A DNA stretch of 64,000 nucleotides from Roseomonas gilardii (GTDB taxonomy: Bacteria > Pseudomonadota > Alphaproteobacteria > Acetobacterales > Acetobacteraceae), in the NCBI RefSeq assembly GCF_001941945.1, contig NZ_CP015583.1, forward strand, positions 1,043,001-1,107,000, given 5' to 3'. This document shows, piece by piece, positions 46,860-55,212 of this stretch. Numbering within the stretch: position 1 is the first letter of the stretch; each line of letters starts with the position of its first letter. The position numbers and the translations under genes are program-made. The notes under the pieces were generated by a model that had not been told where the DNA came from, did not search any database, and worked only from the letters and a program-made list of their open reading frames with translations.

Positions 46860-47672
46860 TCAGTGCGCGGCCGGGAGGGAGTGGCGCTCGTGCAGGAAGC
46901 GCAGCACCGCCTCGCGGGCATGGAGGAAGTTCGGATCGGAGGCGAGCGCCAGCCGGTCGCGCGGGCGCGGCAGCGCGACATCCAGGATCTCGCCCACCTG
47001 GGCATTCGGCCCGTTGGTCAGCATCACGATGCGGTCGGAGAGCAGCACCGCCTCGTCCACGTCATGGGTGATCATCATCACCGTGGTGCCGAGCCGGGCA
47101 TGGATGTCCATCACCTGGTCCTGCAGATGCGCGCGGGTCAGCGCGTCCAGCGCGCCGAAGGGCTCGTCCAGCAGCAGCACGGAGGGCTTCATGGACAGGG
47201 CGCGGGCGATGCCGATGCGCTGCTTCATGCCGCCGGAGATCTCGGCCGGGCGCCGGTCCTTCGCATGGGTCATGCGGACCAGCTCGATATTCTCCAGGGT
47301 CCAGTCGTGCCGCTCGGCGCGCGACATCTTCCGCCCCACGGTGCGGTCCACGGCAAGGCGGACATTCTCGTAGCAGGTGAGCCAGGGCAGCAGGCTGTGG
47401 TTCTGGAACACCACGGCACGGTCCGGCCCTGGCTGGTTGACCTCGCGGCCCTCCAGCACCACGCCGCCGAGCGAGGCGGGCAGCAGCCCGGCCACCACGT
47501 TCAGCAGCGTGGACTTGCCGCAGCCGGAATGGCCGATCACCGAGATGTACTCGCCCTTCGCGATGCGCAGGTCCACGTTGCTCAGCACCGGGATGTTGGT
47601 GCCGAAGCGGATGGAAAGGCGGGTGATGTCGAGGAAGGCGGGGCCGTGCGGGGCCTGGATCTGGGTGTTCAT
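46860..47672 (-). CDS. nrtD: Nitrate/nitrite ABC transporter ATPase
   Basis: A 270-residue ATPase energising nitrate uptake. It has Walker A GHSGCGKST, the NrtD/SsuB-like FQNHSLLPWLTCYENVRLAV, signature EISGGMKQRIGIARAL, Walker B LLLDEPFGALDALTRAHLQD, and the H-loop MITHDVDEAVLLSDR. There is no C-terminal substrate-binding extension as in NrtC, so it works as a homodimer. The start ATG is at 47672 (MNTQIQAPHGPAF). It follows nrtB after 14 bp. Confidence 0.93.
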   Translation of the reverse strand: MNTQIQAPHGPAFLDITRLSIRFGTNIPVLSNVDLRIAKGEYISVIGHSGCGKSTLLNVVAGLLPASLGGVVLEGREVNQPGPDRAVVFQNHSLLPWLTCYENVRLAVDRTVGRKMSRAERHDWTLENIELVRMTHAKDRRPAEISGGMKQRIGIARALSMKPSVLLLDEPFGALDALTRAHLQDQVMDIHARLGTTVMMITHDVDEAVLLSDRIVMLTNGPNAQVGEILDVALPRPRDRLALASDPNFLHAREAVLRFLHERHSLPAAH

Positions 47673-47686
47673 GACGCTCGCTTCCT

Positions 47687-48559
47687 TCAGGCCGTGGCCG
47701 TGCCACGGGTGACGAGGCGGCCGATCAGGGCGACGAGGCGGTCGAGCAGGAAGCCGACCACGCCGACATAGACCAGCGCCACGATGATGTCGGAGAGGTT
47801 GGAGGAGTTCCAGGCATCCCAGATGAAGAAGCCGATGCCGACGCCGCCGATCAGCATCTCCGCCGCGATGATGGCGAGCCAGGACAGGCCGACGCCGATG
47901 CGCAGCCCGGTGAAGATGTAGGGCGCGGCGGAAGGGATGACGATGCGCAGGAACCAGTCGGGCAGGCTCATCCGCAGCACCTTCGCCACGTTGCGGTAGT
48001 CGGCGGGCACGTTGCGCACGCCGACGGCGGTGTTGATGATGATCGGCCAGACCGAGGTGATGAAGATCACGAAGATCGCCGAGGGCTGCGCCTCGCGGAA
48101 GGCGGCGAGGGAGAGCGGCAGCCAGGCCAGCGGCGGCACGGTGCGCAGCACCTGGAACAGCGGGTCGAGGCCACGCATGGCGAAGTCCGAAGTGCCGATC
48201 AGCATCCCCGTGGCGATGCCCACCACCACCGCGATGGAGAAGCCCATGGCGACGCGCGACAGCGAGGCGGCGAGGTGCCAGAACAGGCCCTTGTCCAGCC
48301 CGCCGCGGTCGAAGAAGGGATCGACGATCAGGTCGTGGCTGTCCGACCAGACCTTGGTGGGGGAGGGCAGGGTGGCGTCGGGCTGCGAGCACAGCACCTG
48401 CCAGACCAGGCCCAGCACCAGCAGCACCACCAGCGGCGGCACCACGTGCTGCGCCACATGGCGGGCCTTCAGCGCCAGGGCGGAGGGCTGGCGGAACTCC
48501 GGGGGCGCGCTGGTCGGGCCGCCCGCGGGCACGCCCTTGATCGGGGTCACGGCGTTCAT
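47687..48559 (-). CDS. nrtB: Nitrate ABC transporter permease
   Basis: A 290-residue inner-membrane permease of the NrtB/SsuC family with ~6 membrane segments. The conserved cytoplasmic loop (EAA-like) is ADYRNVAKVLRMSLPDWFLR, and the transmembrane segments include IAVVVGIATGMLIG and FVIFITSVWPIIINTAVGVR. The last part, FFIWDAWNSSNLSDIIVALV, is typical of nitrate permeases. ATG 48559 is 5 nt after the nrtA stop, so the genes are coupled. Confidence 0.93.
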   Translation of the reverse strand: MNAVTPIKGVPAGGPTSAPPEFRQPSALALKARHVAQHVVPPLVVLLVLGLVWQVLCSQPDATLPSPTKVWSDSHDLIVDPFFDRGGLDKGLFWHLAASLSRVAMGFSIAVVVGIATGMLIGTSDFAMRGLDPLFQVLRTVPPLAWLPLSLAAFREAQPSAIFVIFITSVWPIIINTAVGVRNVPADYRNVAKVLRMSLPDWFLRIVIPSAAPYIFTGLRIGVGLSWLAIIAAEMLIGGVGIGFFIWDAWNSSNLSDIIVALVYVGVVGFLLDRLVALIGRLVTRGTATA

Positions 48560-48564
48560 CGGGC

Positions 48565-49839
48565 TCAGGCTCCGGCCAGCTTCTTGATGGAAAGGGAGTC
48601 GAGATAGGCGCGCGGATTGGCCGGATCGAAGCGCTTGCCGTCGAAGAAGGTCTCGACGCCACGGCTCTCGCCCTGCGGCACCTCGCTGTCCGGCACGCCC
48701 GCGCGGGCGGCGGCGGCGCGCCAGACATCGGCGCGGTTCACCTGCGCCACGAGCGCCTTCGTGTCGGTGTTCTCCGGCAGCACGCCCCAGCGGATATCCT
48801 CGGTGAGGAACCACAGGTCGTGGCTGGCGAAGGGGAAGGAGGCGTTGTCGCGCCAGAACTTCATCAGCAGCGGCGAGGATTCCACCTTGCGCCCGTCGCC
48901 GTAGTCGATGTTGCCGCGCGAACGCTCCAGGATGTCGGCCACCGGCACGTTGAACCAGGCGCGCTTGCCGATGATCGCGCACATCTCGGCCTTGTTGGCG
49001 TCGGCATCGCACCAGCGCTGCGCCTCGATGACGGCGGCGGTCATCGCCTCGGCGGCCCGGGGATTGGCCTTCACCCAGTCGGCGCGCAGCGCGAAGGCCT
49101 TCTCGGGATGGTCCTTCCATAGCTCGCCGGTGACGGCGGCGGTGTAGCCGAGCTTCTGGTTCACCGTCTGGGCCGGCCAGGGCTCGCCGACGCAGAAGGC
49201 ATCCATGGTGCCCACCTTCATGTTCGCCACCATCTGCGGCGGCGGCACCACGATGGTCTGCGCGTCCTTCTCCGGGTCGATGCCGGCGGCGGCGAGCCAG
49301 TAGCGGATCCACAGGTCGTGCGTGCCGCCGCGGAAGGTCATGGCGACCTTGCTGTCGGGCGTGAGCGCCGGCTTCAGCGCGGCGGCGTCGATGGTGGCGC
49401 CCTTGTGCTTGGCGGCGACGCAGAGGCCCTGGCCGTTCACGTTCAGCCGCGCCAGGATGTTCATCGCCAGGGGCTGGCTGTTCTGCGTGATCCTGCCGGC
49501 CTGCAGCAGATAGGCCATCGGCGTCAGCAGATGCGCGCCGTCGATGCCGCCGGCCCCGCCGCCGAGCACGAGGTTGTCGCGCGTGGCGCCCCAGGAGGCC
49601 TGCTTCACCACCTCGACATCCGGCATGCCGTATTTCGCGAAGAGGCCCTTCTCCTTCGCCACGATCAGTGGCGCGGCATCGGTGAGCGCGATGTAGCCCA
49701 GCGTGGCCTTGGTCACCTCGGGCGTGGTCGTGCCCTGGGCGAAGGCACCGCGCGGCGTGGCAGCACGGGCGGCGGCGAAAAGGGCGGCGGTGGCCGAAAA
49801 GGCGGCGCGGCGGGAGATCGTCATGCCGGTCTTCGTCAT
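48565..49839 (-). CDS. nrtA: Nitrate-binding protein of the ABC importer
   Basis: A 424-residue periplasmic nitrate-binding protein of the NrtA/CmpA family. The N-terminus has a twin-arginine signal (TISRRAAFSATAALFAAA), so it is likely exported by Tat. The family body includes LGYIALTDAAPLIVAKEKGL, GIDGAHLLTPMAYLL, FRGGTHDLWIRYWLAAAGID and GTMDAFCVGEPWPAQ, the last belonging to the ligand pocket. It delivers nitrate to NrtB. The start (MTKTGMTISRRAAF) overlaps the nasS stop by 4 bp. Confidence 0.93.
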   Translation of the reverse strand: MTKTGMTISRRAAFSATAALFAAARAATPRGAFAQGTTTPEVTKATLGYIALTDAAPLIVAKEKGLFAKYGMPDVEVVKQASWGATRDNLVLGGGAGGIDGAHLLTPMAYLLQAGRITQNSQPLAMNILARLNVNGQGLCVAAKHKGATIDAAALKPALTPDSKVAMTFRGGTHDLWIRYWLAAAGIDPEKDAQTIVVPPPQMVANMKVGTMDAFCVGEPWPAQTVNQKLGYTAAVTGELWKDHPEKAFALRADWVKANPRAAEAMTAAVIEAQRWCDADANKAEMCAIIGKRAWFNVPVADILERSRGNIDYGDGRKVESSPLLMKFWRDNASFPFASHDLWFLTEDIRWGVLPENTDTKALVAQVNRADVWRAAAARAGVPDSEVPQGESRGVETFFDGKRFDPANPRAYLDSLSIKKLAGA

Positions 49840-51020
49840 GCTTGGGGCTCCGGGCGGGAAGGGGCGGGTTCGGGTTCGGCGAGACGGGCGGCGGCGTCGC
49901 GCCACAGGCCGTCGTCATAGGGGGCGAGGGCCTCGGCCTCTTCGATCCCGGCGGGCAGGTGCCCCCAGCGCCGCATCTGGCGCAGCCACCAGTCCGCGCT
50001 GTCCGCGCGCGGCAGGGTGGCGGGGCGGAAGCGCAGACGTGCCTCCTCCGGCAGCGGGGTTCCGTCCGGCAGCACGCCGTCCAGGGCCAGGGCGATGGTC
50101 TCGGGGGCGAGGCCCGGAAAGGCACGGGCGCGCAGGATGGCGACGGCGTCGTCGCGGTTCGCCGGGTCGTCCAGCCAGCGTGCGGCGGCGATCACGGCGG
50201 CGGTGCAGGCGATGGTCTCCTCGCGTCGCGTGGCGACGAAATCCTCGGAGAAGGCCAGCATCTTCTCCGGATGGCCTGCCCAGATCTCGCCGCTGCTCAG
50301 CACGACGTGGCCGGCGCCGCGCACCGCCGCCTCGCTGCCCCAGGGCTCACCGGCGCAGAAGCCGTCGATCTCCCCGGCCGCCAGCGCCTCGCCCGCCCGG
50401 GAGGGCGGCAGCACGGAGAGATGCAGGTCCTGGTCGGGGTTGAGCCCGCCCAGCGCCACCCAGTGTCGCAGCAGGTAGTTGTGCGAGGAGAAGGGGAACA
50501 CCACGGCGATGCGCGGCGGCGCCTGCAGTCCGCGCACCAGCGCTGCAAAGCCCTCGGGCGTCAGTGGAATGGCCGGATCGAGCTTCCCGGCCAGCGCGTT
50601 GGACAGGACCAGCCGGTTGCCGTTGAGGCCGAGCCCGGCGCCGACCACCAGCCGGCGCCTCACCCCGCCCAGGCCGCAGGCCAGCGCGATGGGCATCGGG
50701 CCGAGCAGATGCGCCGCATCCAGCCCGCCAAAAGCGATCTTGTCGCGCACCGCCGCCCAGGACGTCTCGGCCGAGAGTGCGACACGCAGCCCGGTGGCGG
50801 CGAACATGCCCAGTTCCTGTGCGACCAGCAGCGGCGCGGCATCGGTCAGCGGCACGAAGCCCAGACGGAGCAGGCCGGAATTCTGTTCGCTGAGCAGAAC
50901 GGGACGGGGAGGGGCGAGGGTTGCGACGGGCACGCGGATCGGGTCCAGACCCCAGGCGGGGTGGCTGGCGATCCGTCCTTGGACCGCGGGTCTCGATCCG
51001 GGTTGGCGTGCCGTGCGCAT
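49836..51020 (-). CDS. nasS: Nitrate sensor NasS (cytoplasmic NrtA/CmpA-like protein)
   Basis: A 394-residue protein homologous to the body of NrtA (LRLGFVPLTDAAPLLVAQEL, LDAAHLLGPMPIALACGLGG, FPFSSHNYLLRHWVALGGLN, EIDGFCAGEPWGSEA). It has no export signal, as expected of NasS, which binds nitrate in the cytoplasm and releases NasT. The first ~45 residues are Arg/Pro-rich and poorly typical; only a weak, too-close AAGG precedes ATG 51020, so translation may begin further downstream. It lies between nasT and nrtA, which supports the NasS assignment. Confidence 0.88.
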   Translation of the reverse strand: MRTARQPGSRPAVQGRIASHPAWGLDPIRVPVATLAPPRPVLLSEQNSGLLRLGFVPLTDAAPLLVAQELGMFAATGLRVALSAETSWAAVRDKIAFGGLDAAHLLGPMPIALACGLGGVRRRLVVGAGLGLNGNRLVLSNALAGKLDPAIPLTPEGFAALVRGLQAPPRIAVVFPFSSHNYLLRHWVALGGLNPDQDLHLSVLPPSRAGEALAAGEIDGFCAGEPWGSEAAVRGAGHVVLSSGEIWAGHPEKMLAFSEDFVATRREETIACTAAVIAAARWLDDPANRDDAVAILRARAFPGLAPETIALALDGVLPDGTPLPEEARLRFRPATLPRADSADWWLRQMRRWGHLPAGIEEAEALAPYDDGLWRDAAARLAEPEPAPSRPEPQA

Positions 51021-51147
51021 CCTTGAGCGCGGCCCCGGTAAGACCTGCTTAGATCACGGGCAAAAGGAGAGAAGCAAAGGTTTTGTGATTCTGAAAGGAG
51101 CAAAAATGGAGTGTCCTTTCAGAAAAGCCCAAAAAATAATCTTTTGC
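51021..51147 (-). promoter_or_regulatory. Nested inverted repeats between nasT and nasS, candidate regulatory leader
   Basis: The 127-bp AT-rich gap between the nasT stop and nasS start holds a perfect 9-bp inverted repeat CTGAAAGGA (51091-51099)/TCCTTTCAG (51114-51122). It is enclosed by a second one, GCAAAAG (51060-51066)/CTTTTGC (51141-51147). As RNA on the operon strand these would form a nested stem. It is the only sizeable gap inside the operon and could be the NasT (ANTAR) target or a promoter. I do not see a textbook dual hexaloop. Confidence 0.45.
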
Positions 51148-51708
51148 CTATGAATTGCTCATAATTTCTGCTGCGAGATCGATCAGTCTGATCCGCCGCT
51201 CCATGGCTATCCGGCGCAGGCGCTTGTGCGCCTCCGGCTCGCTCAGCTTCGCACGCTGCATGAGCCGCAGCTTGGCGGCGTCGATCAGCTTGCGTTCCGC
51301 GAGGCTGGCCCGTGCCTCCTCCAGCTCACGCCGCAGGGCCTGATGGGCGCGGAAACGCAGGATGGCCACCTCGATGACCGGGCGGACCCGCTCTGGCGAC
51401 AGACCTTCCACCACATAGGCGGCCACCCCGGCCTCCAGCGCCGCCTGGATCTGGTCCGTGTCGCCACGCGCGGCGAAGACCACCACCGGGCGCGGTTCGT
51501 CCCGATGCAAGGCTCCCATGCTTTCCAGCGCATCGCGCGACGGATCGTCCAGCGCGCAGACGATGACGTCGGCGCCGCTTTCCCGCACGCGGCGGGTGAG
51601 CTGCATCGCATCCGGCGCCACGGCCACCACCGTGCAGCCGGCGGCGGTCAGCCCGGCGCTGACCGTGGCCGCGCGGTCCTCTTCGTCATCCACCAGCAGC
51701 ACGCGCAA
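51148..51708 (-). CDS. nasT: Nitrate-responsive antiterminator NasT (ANTAR)
   Basis: A 186-residue RNA-binding regulator. A receiver-like domain (residues 1-~115; RVLLVDDEEDRAATVSAGL) is followed by a coiled linker and the ANTAR domain (from ~125: RKLIDAAKLRLMQRAKLSEP and EAHKRLRRIAMERRIRLIDL). In NasT systems NasS holds NasT until nitrate arrives, then NasT allows readthrough of the leader of nas genes. The start codon is TTG at 51708 with AGGAG six nt upstream. It is first in the ten-gene operon. Confidence 0.93.
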   Translation of the reverse strand: MRVLLVDDEEDRAATVSAGLTAAGCTVVAVAPDAMQLTRRVRESGADVIVCALDDPSRDALESMGALHRDEPRPVVVFAARGDTDQIQAALEAGVAAYVVEGLSPERVRPVIEVAILRFRAHQALRRELEEARASLAERKLIDAAKLRLMQRAKLSEPEAHKRLRRIAMERRIRLIDLAAEIMSNS

Positions 51709-51836
51709 GCGGGGCTCCTGCTTATCCCGGCTGTGCCGTTCCAGTTATTGTGCGGTGCAACGACAAGCAAGGAGGGTGCCGCGCCCCTGCCCGGGCGGGC
51801 AGGGCGGCCCGTGCCGCGCGGCGAGGCGGGACCGGT

Positions 51837-52202
51837 TCAGGAAGCCAGGAAACTGGCGCCGAAAGCGGCACCCTGTTCCACCAGGGCTGCAGCCTCCCGC
51901 GCCAGCGCCACGCCCAGCACGCCGGCCGGGATGGAGAAGGCGAGCTGCCGCGTCCGCCATTGCACCAGCACCGCCAGTGCCGCTCCGCCCAGCCCGGCGG
52001 GGCCCTGCATCCAGAGCGCGGGGGCGACATAGGCGACGAAGAGCGGGCCGGGCAGCTCCCGCAGCATGGTTTCCACGAAGGGCGGCAGGCGGAAGGCCTG
52101 GCGCAGGATATGGCCACCGATCCGGCACAGGAAGGTGACCAGGCCCATGCCCAGCACGGCGATCAGCACGTCGCCGCGCAGCAGCCAGGGAGAATGGGTC
52201 AT
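51837..52202 (-). CDS. azlD: AzlD family branched-chain amino acid exporter subunit
   Basis: A 121-residue, four-helix membrane protein, the small partner of AzlC. Family pattern: VLIAVLGMGLVTFLCRIGGH, then LPPFVETMLRELPGPLFVAY and a C-terminal hydrophobic helix. With AzlC it forms a two-part LIV-E exporter of branched-chain amino acids or analogues. ATG 52202 overlaps the azlC stop by 4 bp. Confidence 0.87.
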   Translation of the reverse strand: MTHSPWLLRGDVLIAVLGMGLVTFLCRIGGHILRQAFRLPPFVETMLRELPGPLFVAYVAPALWMQGPAGLGGAALAVLVQWRTRQLAFSIPAGVLGVALAREAAALVEQGAAFGASFLAS

Positions 52203-52933
52203 GATCCGGTCCTGCGGCGCGTGGCCAGCCAAGCCGCGAGGGACGCGCCACCCAGGGCGCCGGAGAGCAGCGGCACGGGCGTCGGCGCGCCGAGGAGGAA
52301 GAGGCCCAGCGACAGGATGGCCGCCAGGAGCCAGGGCAGCAGGTCCCGCCCGAAGCCGCGCCAGAGCGGCACCAGCAGCGAGATGAAGGCCGAGACGGAG
52401 GCGAAGTAGAGCGCATGGCCGGGCGGCAGCACCACGGCGCTGCCCAGCATGTGCCCGGCCACGCAGAAGACGACCCAGCCGACCCAGGTGACGAGGCCGA
52501 GGCCGAGCAGGAAGCCCGCATCGACCCGCCCCGCCCGTTCCTCGGTGACGGAAAAAGCCAGGGCATGGTCGGTGACGGTCGCCAGCGTGCCCCAGACGCG
52601 CCAGCCGCGCAGCCGCACGAACCAGTGCGACAGGGAGGCCGTGATCGGCAGGAAGCGCAGGTTCACCACCAGCGCCGCCACCATCGTGGCCACCACCGGC
52701 ACCGGATCGGCCCAGAGTTCCAGCGCCAGGAGCTGCGAGGCGCCCGCGAAGACCGTGGCGCCCATCAGCCCGGTCTCCAGCAGCGACAGGCCGCGCCCCT
52801 GGGAAATGACGCCGATCACCAGGGCGAAGGGCAGGTAGCCGATCAGCAGCGGCAGGGCGGTGCGGCTGCCGCGCCGGACCCCCTCGCGGGTGAAGGGGGC
52901 GCGTGGGGCCGCGCCGTTCGCCGGTTCCGCCAT
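52199..52933 (-). CDS. azlC: AzlC family branched-chain amino acid exporter
   Basis: A 244-residue membrane protein with ~7 segments. The family signature is the N-terminal LPLLIGYLPFALVIGVISQG, followed by MGATVFAGASQLLALELW and VNLRFLPITASLSHWF. It pairs with AzlD just downstream. A Lrp/AsnC-type regulator gene, often adjacent, is missing here. Together with livHMGF at the left of the window, both import and export of branched-chain amino acids are represented. Confidence 0.9.
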   Translation of the reverse strand: MAEPANGAAPRAPFTREGVRRGSRTALPLLIGYLPFALVIGVISQGRGLSLLETGLMGATVFAGASQLLALELWADPVPVVATMVAALVVNLRFLPITASLSHWFVRLRGWRVWGTLATVTDHALAFSVTEERAGRVDAGFLLGLGLVTWVGWVVFCVAGHMLGSAVVLPPGHALYFASVSAFISLLVPLWRGFGRDLLPWLLAAILSLGLFLLGAPTPVPLLSGALGGASLAAWLATRRRTGS

Positions 52934-52940
52934 GCCCGCC

Positions 52941-53627
52941 TCAGTCGCGGCGCGCAGCGAGGAGGCGGTCGGTGGCCTCTTCGGGGGAAAGGTCCAGCGC
53001 GCGTTCGGCGATGTCGCGCGGGAAGCCGGCGCGCGCCAGGGCGCCCAGCGCCTTCAGCCGCGCAGCCTCGTCCGCTGCGCCTTCCTGCGCGGCACCAGGG
53101 GCGAAAGGGCCCTGCCGCCTGCGGCGCAGATGCGCCAGCGCGGCATCGAGCTCGTCGGTGGTGCTTTCCTCCAGCACCGTGCCCGCCGTTTCCGACGCCA
53201 CGCCCTTGGCCGCCAGATGCGCCGCCACGGCGCGGCGGGAACGCCCCGCCCGGCTCAGCCGCCGGGCCCGGGCGGCGGCGAAGGCGGCATCATCCACCGC
53301 GCCGGCGGAGACCATGTCGCGCGCCGCCTGCGCCGCCATCTCCCGCGCCGCCGCGACGCGCCGGGTGACTTCCTCCGGCGGCTGGCCCTCGCGTTCCGCA
53401 CGCTGCGCCCAGCGGGCGATGCGCCGCTGCAATACGCGGACGAGGTTGCTTTCCGTGCTGGCGAAGCGGGCCAGGTGGTTCAGCGCGGCCTCCCGCAGAG
53501 AGGCCGCGTCCGGGGCCGGGCCGGCCGGAATCTCGCGCGGGAGCCGCGGGGCACGCGATGGTCCCGCCGCCCTTCCTCCCATGCCTCGTGCCTTCCGGCC
53601 GGGCCGTTCCTGATCACCTTGCGCCAC
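52941..53627 (-). CDS. recX: Regulatory protein RecX
   Basis: A 228-residue helical-repeat protein that modulates RecA filament growth. Landmarks: LREAALNHLARFASTESNLV and RVLQRRIARWA at the start of the RecX fold, GAVDDAAFAAARARRLSRAG and RSRRAVAAHLAAKGV in the middle, and LARAGFPRDIAERALDL near the end. A ~40-residue basic N-terminal leader makes it longer than E. coli RecX. recA is not in the window. It is co-directional with azlC after a 7-bp gap. Confidence 0.88.
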   Translation of the reverse strand: MAQGDQERPGRKARGMGGRAAGPSRAPRLPREIPAGPAPDAASLREAALNHLARFASTESNLVRVLQRRIARWAQRAEREGQPPEEVTRRVAAAREMAAQAARDMVSAGAVDDAAFAAARARRLSRAGRSRRAVAAHLAAKGVASETAGTVLEESTTDELDAALAHLRRRRQGPFAPGAAQEGAADEAARLKALGALARAGFPRDIAERALDLSPEEATDRLLAARRD

Positions 53628-53796
53628 GCCGGCATAGTGGCATGGAAGCCGTGGGTTGGCCTATCGCGCCCGGTCCCCGGCGGATGCGGCGGGGCCGGGT
53701 TTTCGCGCATGGCGCGCATGAACGATTCGCAACCGTGGCCGGGCGGGGCGCGTTCCAGCGGCATCGGCGAAACCCAGTCCGGAGAGATATGCAACG

Positions 53797-54456
53797 ATGC
53801 GCAAGAACCTCCTCAGCATGACCGCCGTGGCCGCGATGCTGGCCCTGCCGGTGATGGCGCAGAACACTTCCACGCCGCGCGATGGTACGCCGGGCAACCC
53901 CCCTTCCACCGCTACGCAACGGGCGGCGGATTCCGCAACCGGCAGCACCACCCCCGCCGACGGCACGCCCGGCAATCCGCCGGGCACGGCGCTGGGCCGC
54001 GCGGCGGACCGCGCGCTTGGCACGAACATGACCGGCGCCTATCCGCAGAACAGCGACGGCACGGCCAACAACCCGTCCGGCACCGCGGCCAGCCGCGCCG
54101 CCGACCGCGCGACCAACGACACGGGCACCAACAATGCCGCCCGCAGCGGGACCATGGGCATGACCCATGCCGCCCAGTCCGACCGCGCGAGCAAGGTGAT
54201 CGGCTCCAACGTCTATAACGACCGCAACGAGACCATCGGCTCGGTGGACGACCTGCTGATCGGCACCGGCAACGCGCCCACGGCGATCCTGTCGGTGGGC
54301 GGCTTCCTGGGCATCGGTGCCAAGCTGGTCAGCGTGCCCTTCGATCAACTGCGCTGGAACAGCGAGAATGATCGCTGGGTGCTGAATGGCGTGACAAAGG
54401 AAAGCCTGACCGCCCTTCCGTCCTTCAGCTACGACGCCACCCGCAACCGCGGCTGA
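53797..54456 (+). CDS. Exported PRC-barrel protein with GNPPGT repeats
   Basis: A 219-residue protein with a signal peptide (LLSMTAVAAMLALPVMAQN). Residues ~28-110 carry three degenerate repeats of the pattern GNPPGTAxxRAADRAxGT...GAYPxxSDGT. A PRC-barrel-type domain follows (~130-205: ASKVIGSNVYNDRNETIGSV, then DDLLIG). PRC barrels occur in photosynthetic and RNA-processing proteins and in many exported envelope proteins; the role here is unknown. It shares its repeat with the lipoprotein gene just downstream. A terminator hairpin follows. Confidence 0.82.
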   Translation: MRKNLLSMTAVAAMLALPVMAQNTSTPRDGTPGNPPSTATQRAADSATGSTTPADGTPGNPPGTALGRAADRALGTNMTGAYPQNSDGTANNPSGTAASRAADRATNDTGTNNAARSGTMGMTHAAQSDRASKVIGSNVYNDRNETIGSVDDLLIGTGNAPTAILSVGGFLGIGAKLVSVPFDQLRWNSENDRWVLNGVTKESLTALPSFSYDATRNRG

Positions 54457-54477
54457 TCTGCTGCCGGACATCGTGAG

Positions 54478-54508
54478 CGGCCCGGGCGCCCAGGCGTCCG
54501 GGCCGTTT
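54478..54508 (+). terminator. Terminator after the PRC-barrel gene
   Basis: A 13-bp stem (54478-54490 with 54493-54505, one G-T pair) with a 2-nt loop is followed by TTT. It lies 22 nt after the stop codon. Confidence 0.75.
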
Positions 54509-54633
54509 CCATGTGTGGCCTTCCGGTATGCTCTTACGTCGCCGTAACTTCTTTGCGCGGAACCCTCTTCGCCGGGCAACGTTGCGGTCATGTCCCCCCG
54601 TTGGGGCAAGAACAGATCAGGAGTTCCTCTGGG

Positions 54634-54981
54634 ATGATCCATCGCCCGATGCTACGCGGCCTTATCGCCTTCACCGCCCTGGCCGGTCTGGCCGCCTGCG
54701 ATCATGGGCCCGGCAGCCGGGGCAATCCGCCCGGGACGGCAGCGGAGCGGGCCCTGGACCGTGCCGCCGGGACGAACACCTCGGGCGCCTATCCGGCGCA
54801 GTCCGACGGCACGCGCGTGAACCCGCCCGGGACGGCGGCGGAGCGGACCCTGGACCGCGCCGCCGGGACCAACACATCCGGTGCCTATCCGCAGCAGCGC
54901 GACTGCACGCCCAACAACCCGCCGGGCACCGCGGTCAGCCGCACGCTTAATACCACCGATCCGAACGACTGCCGGCGCTGA
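54634..54981 (+). CDS. GNPPGT-repeat lipoprotein
   Basis: A 115-residue predicted lipoprotein: the signal RGLIAFTALAGLAAC ends in a lipobox with the acylated Cys. The mature part is almost entirely repeats of ~32 residues, NPPGTAAERALDRAAGTN followed by TSGAYPAQSDGT, two full copies and one partial. It shares this repeat with the upstream PRC-barrel protein. No known family. A CAGGAG site lies ~10 nt before ATG 54634, and a strong terminator follows the gene. Confidence 0.72.
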   Translation: MIHRPMLRGLIAFTALAGLAACDHGPGSRGNPPGTAAERALDRAAGTNTSGAYPAQSDGTRVNPPGTAAERTLDRAAGTNTSGAYPQQRDCTPNNPPGTAVSRTLNTTDPNDCRR

Positions 54982-55034
54982 GACCTGGGCCTGCCGGGGC
55001 GACAGCCTATTGCGCCAGGATGAGGCGGAACGAA

Positions 55035-55062
55035 GGGGGCTGGCACGCCAGCCCCCCTTTTT
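55035..55062 (+). terminator. Rho-independent terminator after the repeat lipoprotein gene
   Basis: GGGGGCTGGC (55035-55044) pairs with GCCAGCCCCC (55047-55056), followed by a C and five T. This is the clearest intrinsic terminator in the window. Confidence 0.85.
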
Positions 55063-55212
55063 CATGCCCTGGGGAGGCAGCGAGCGAATTTTTCGCGGTC
55101 CCCGGCCGGTCCACGCTTTGACCGTCTTTTGCCTTTGCGGCATGGTCTTGACTCCCCGCCCGGCTGCGGCCGTCGCACCGGGCCGGGAGTCGATTTCTGG
55201 ATGAACTGACAC

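Noticed and set aside
47687-50125. A fused 812-codon reading of nrtB with upstream sequence
   Set aside because: The extension runs through nrtA in another frame. nrtB has its own start at 48559, just after the nrtA stop.
51709-51836. Sigma-54/NtrC promoter upstream of nasT
   Set aside because: A TTGCACC half-site is present, but neither the second NtrC half nor a GG-N10-GC promoter core could be found at sensible spacing.
53614-54642. 342-codon minus-strand frame opposite the PRC-barrel gene
   Set aside because: Antisense of the repeat region, composed of Gly/Arg/Val-Ala runs mirrored from the repeats.
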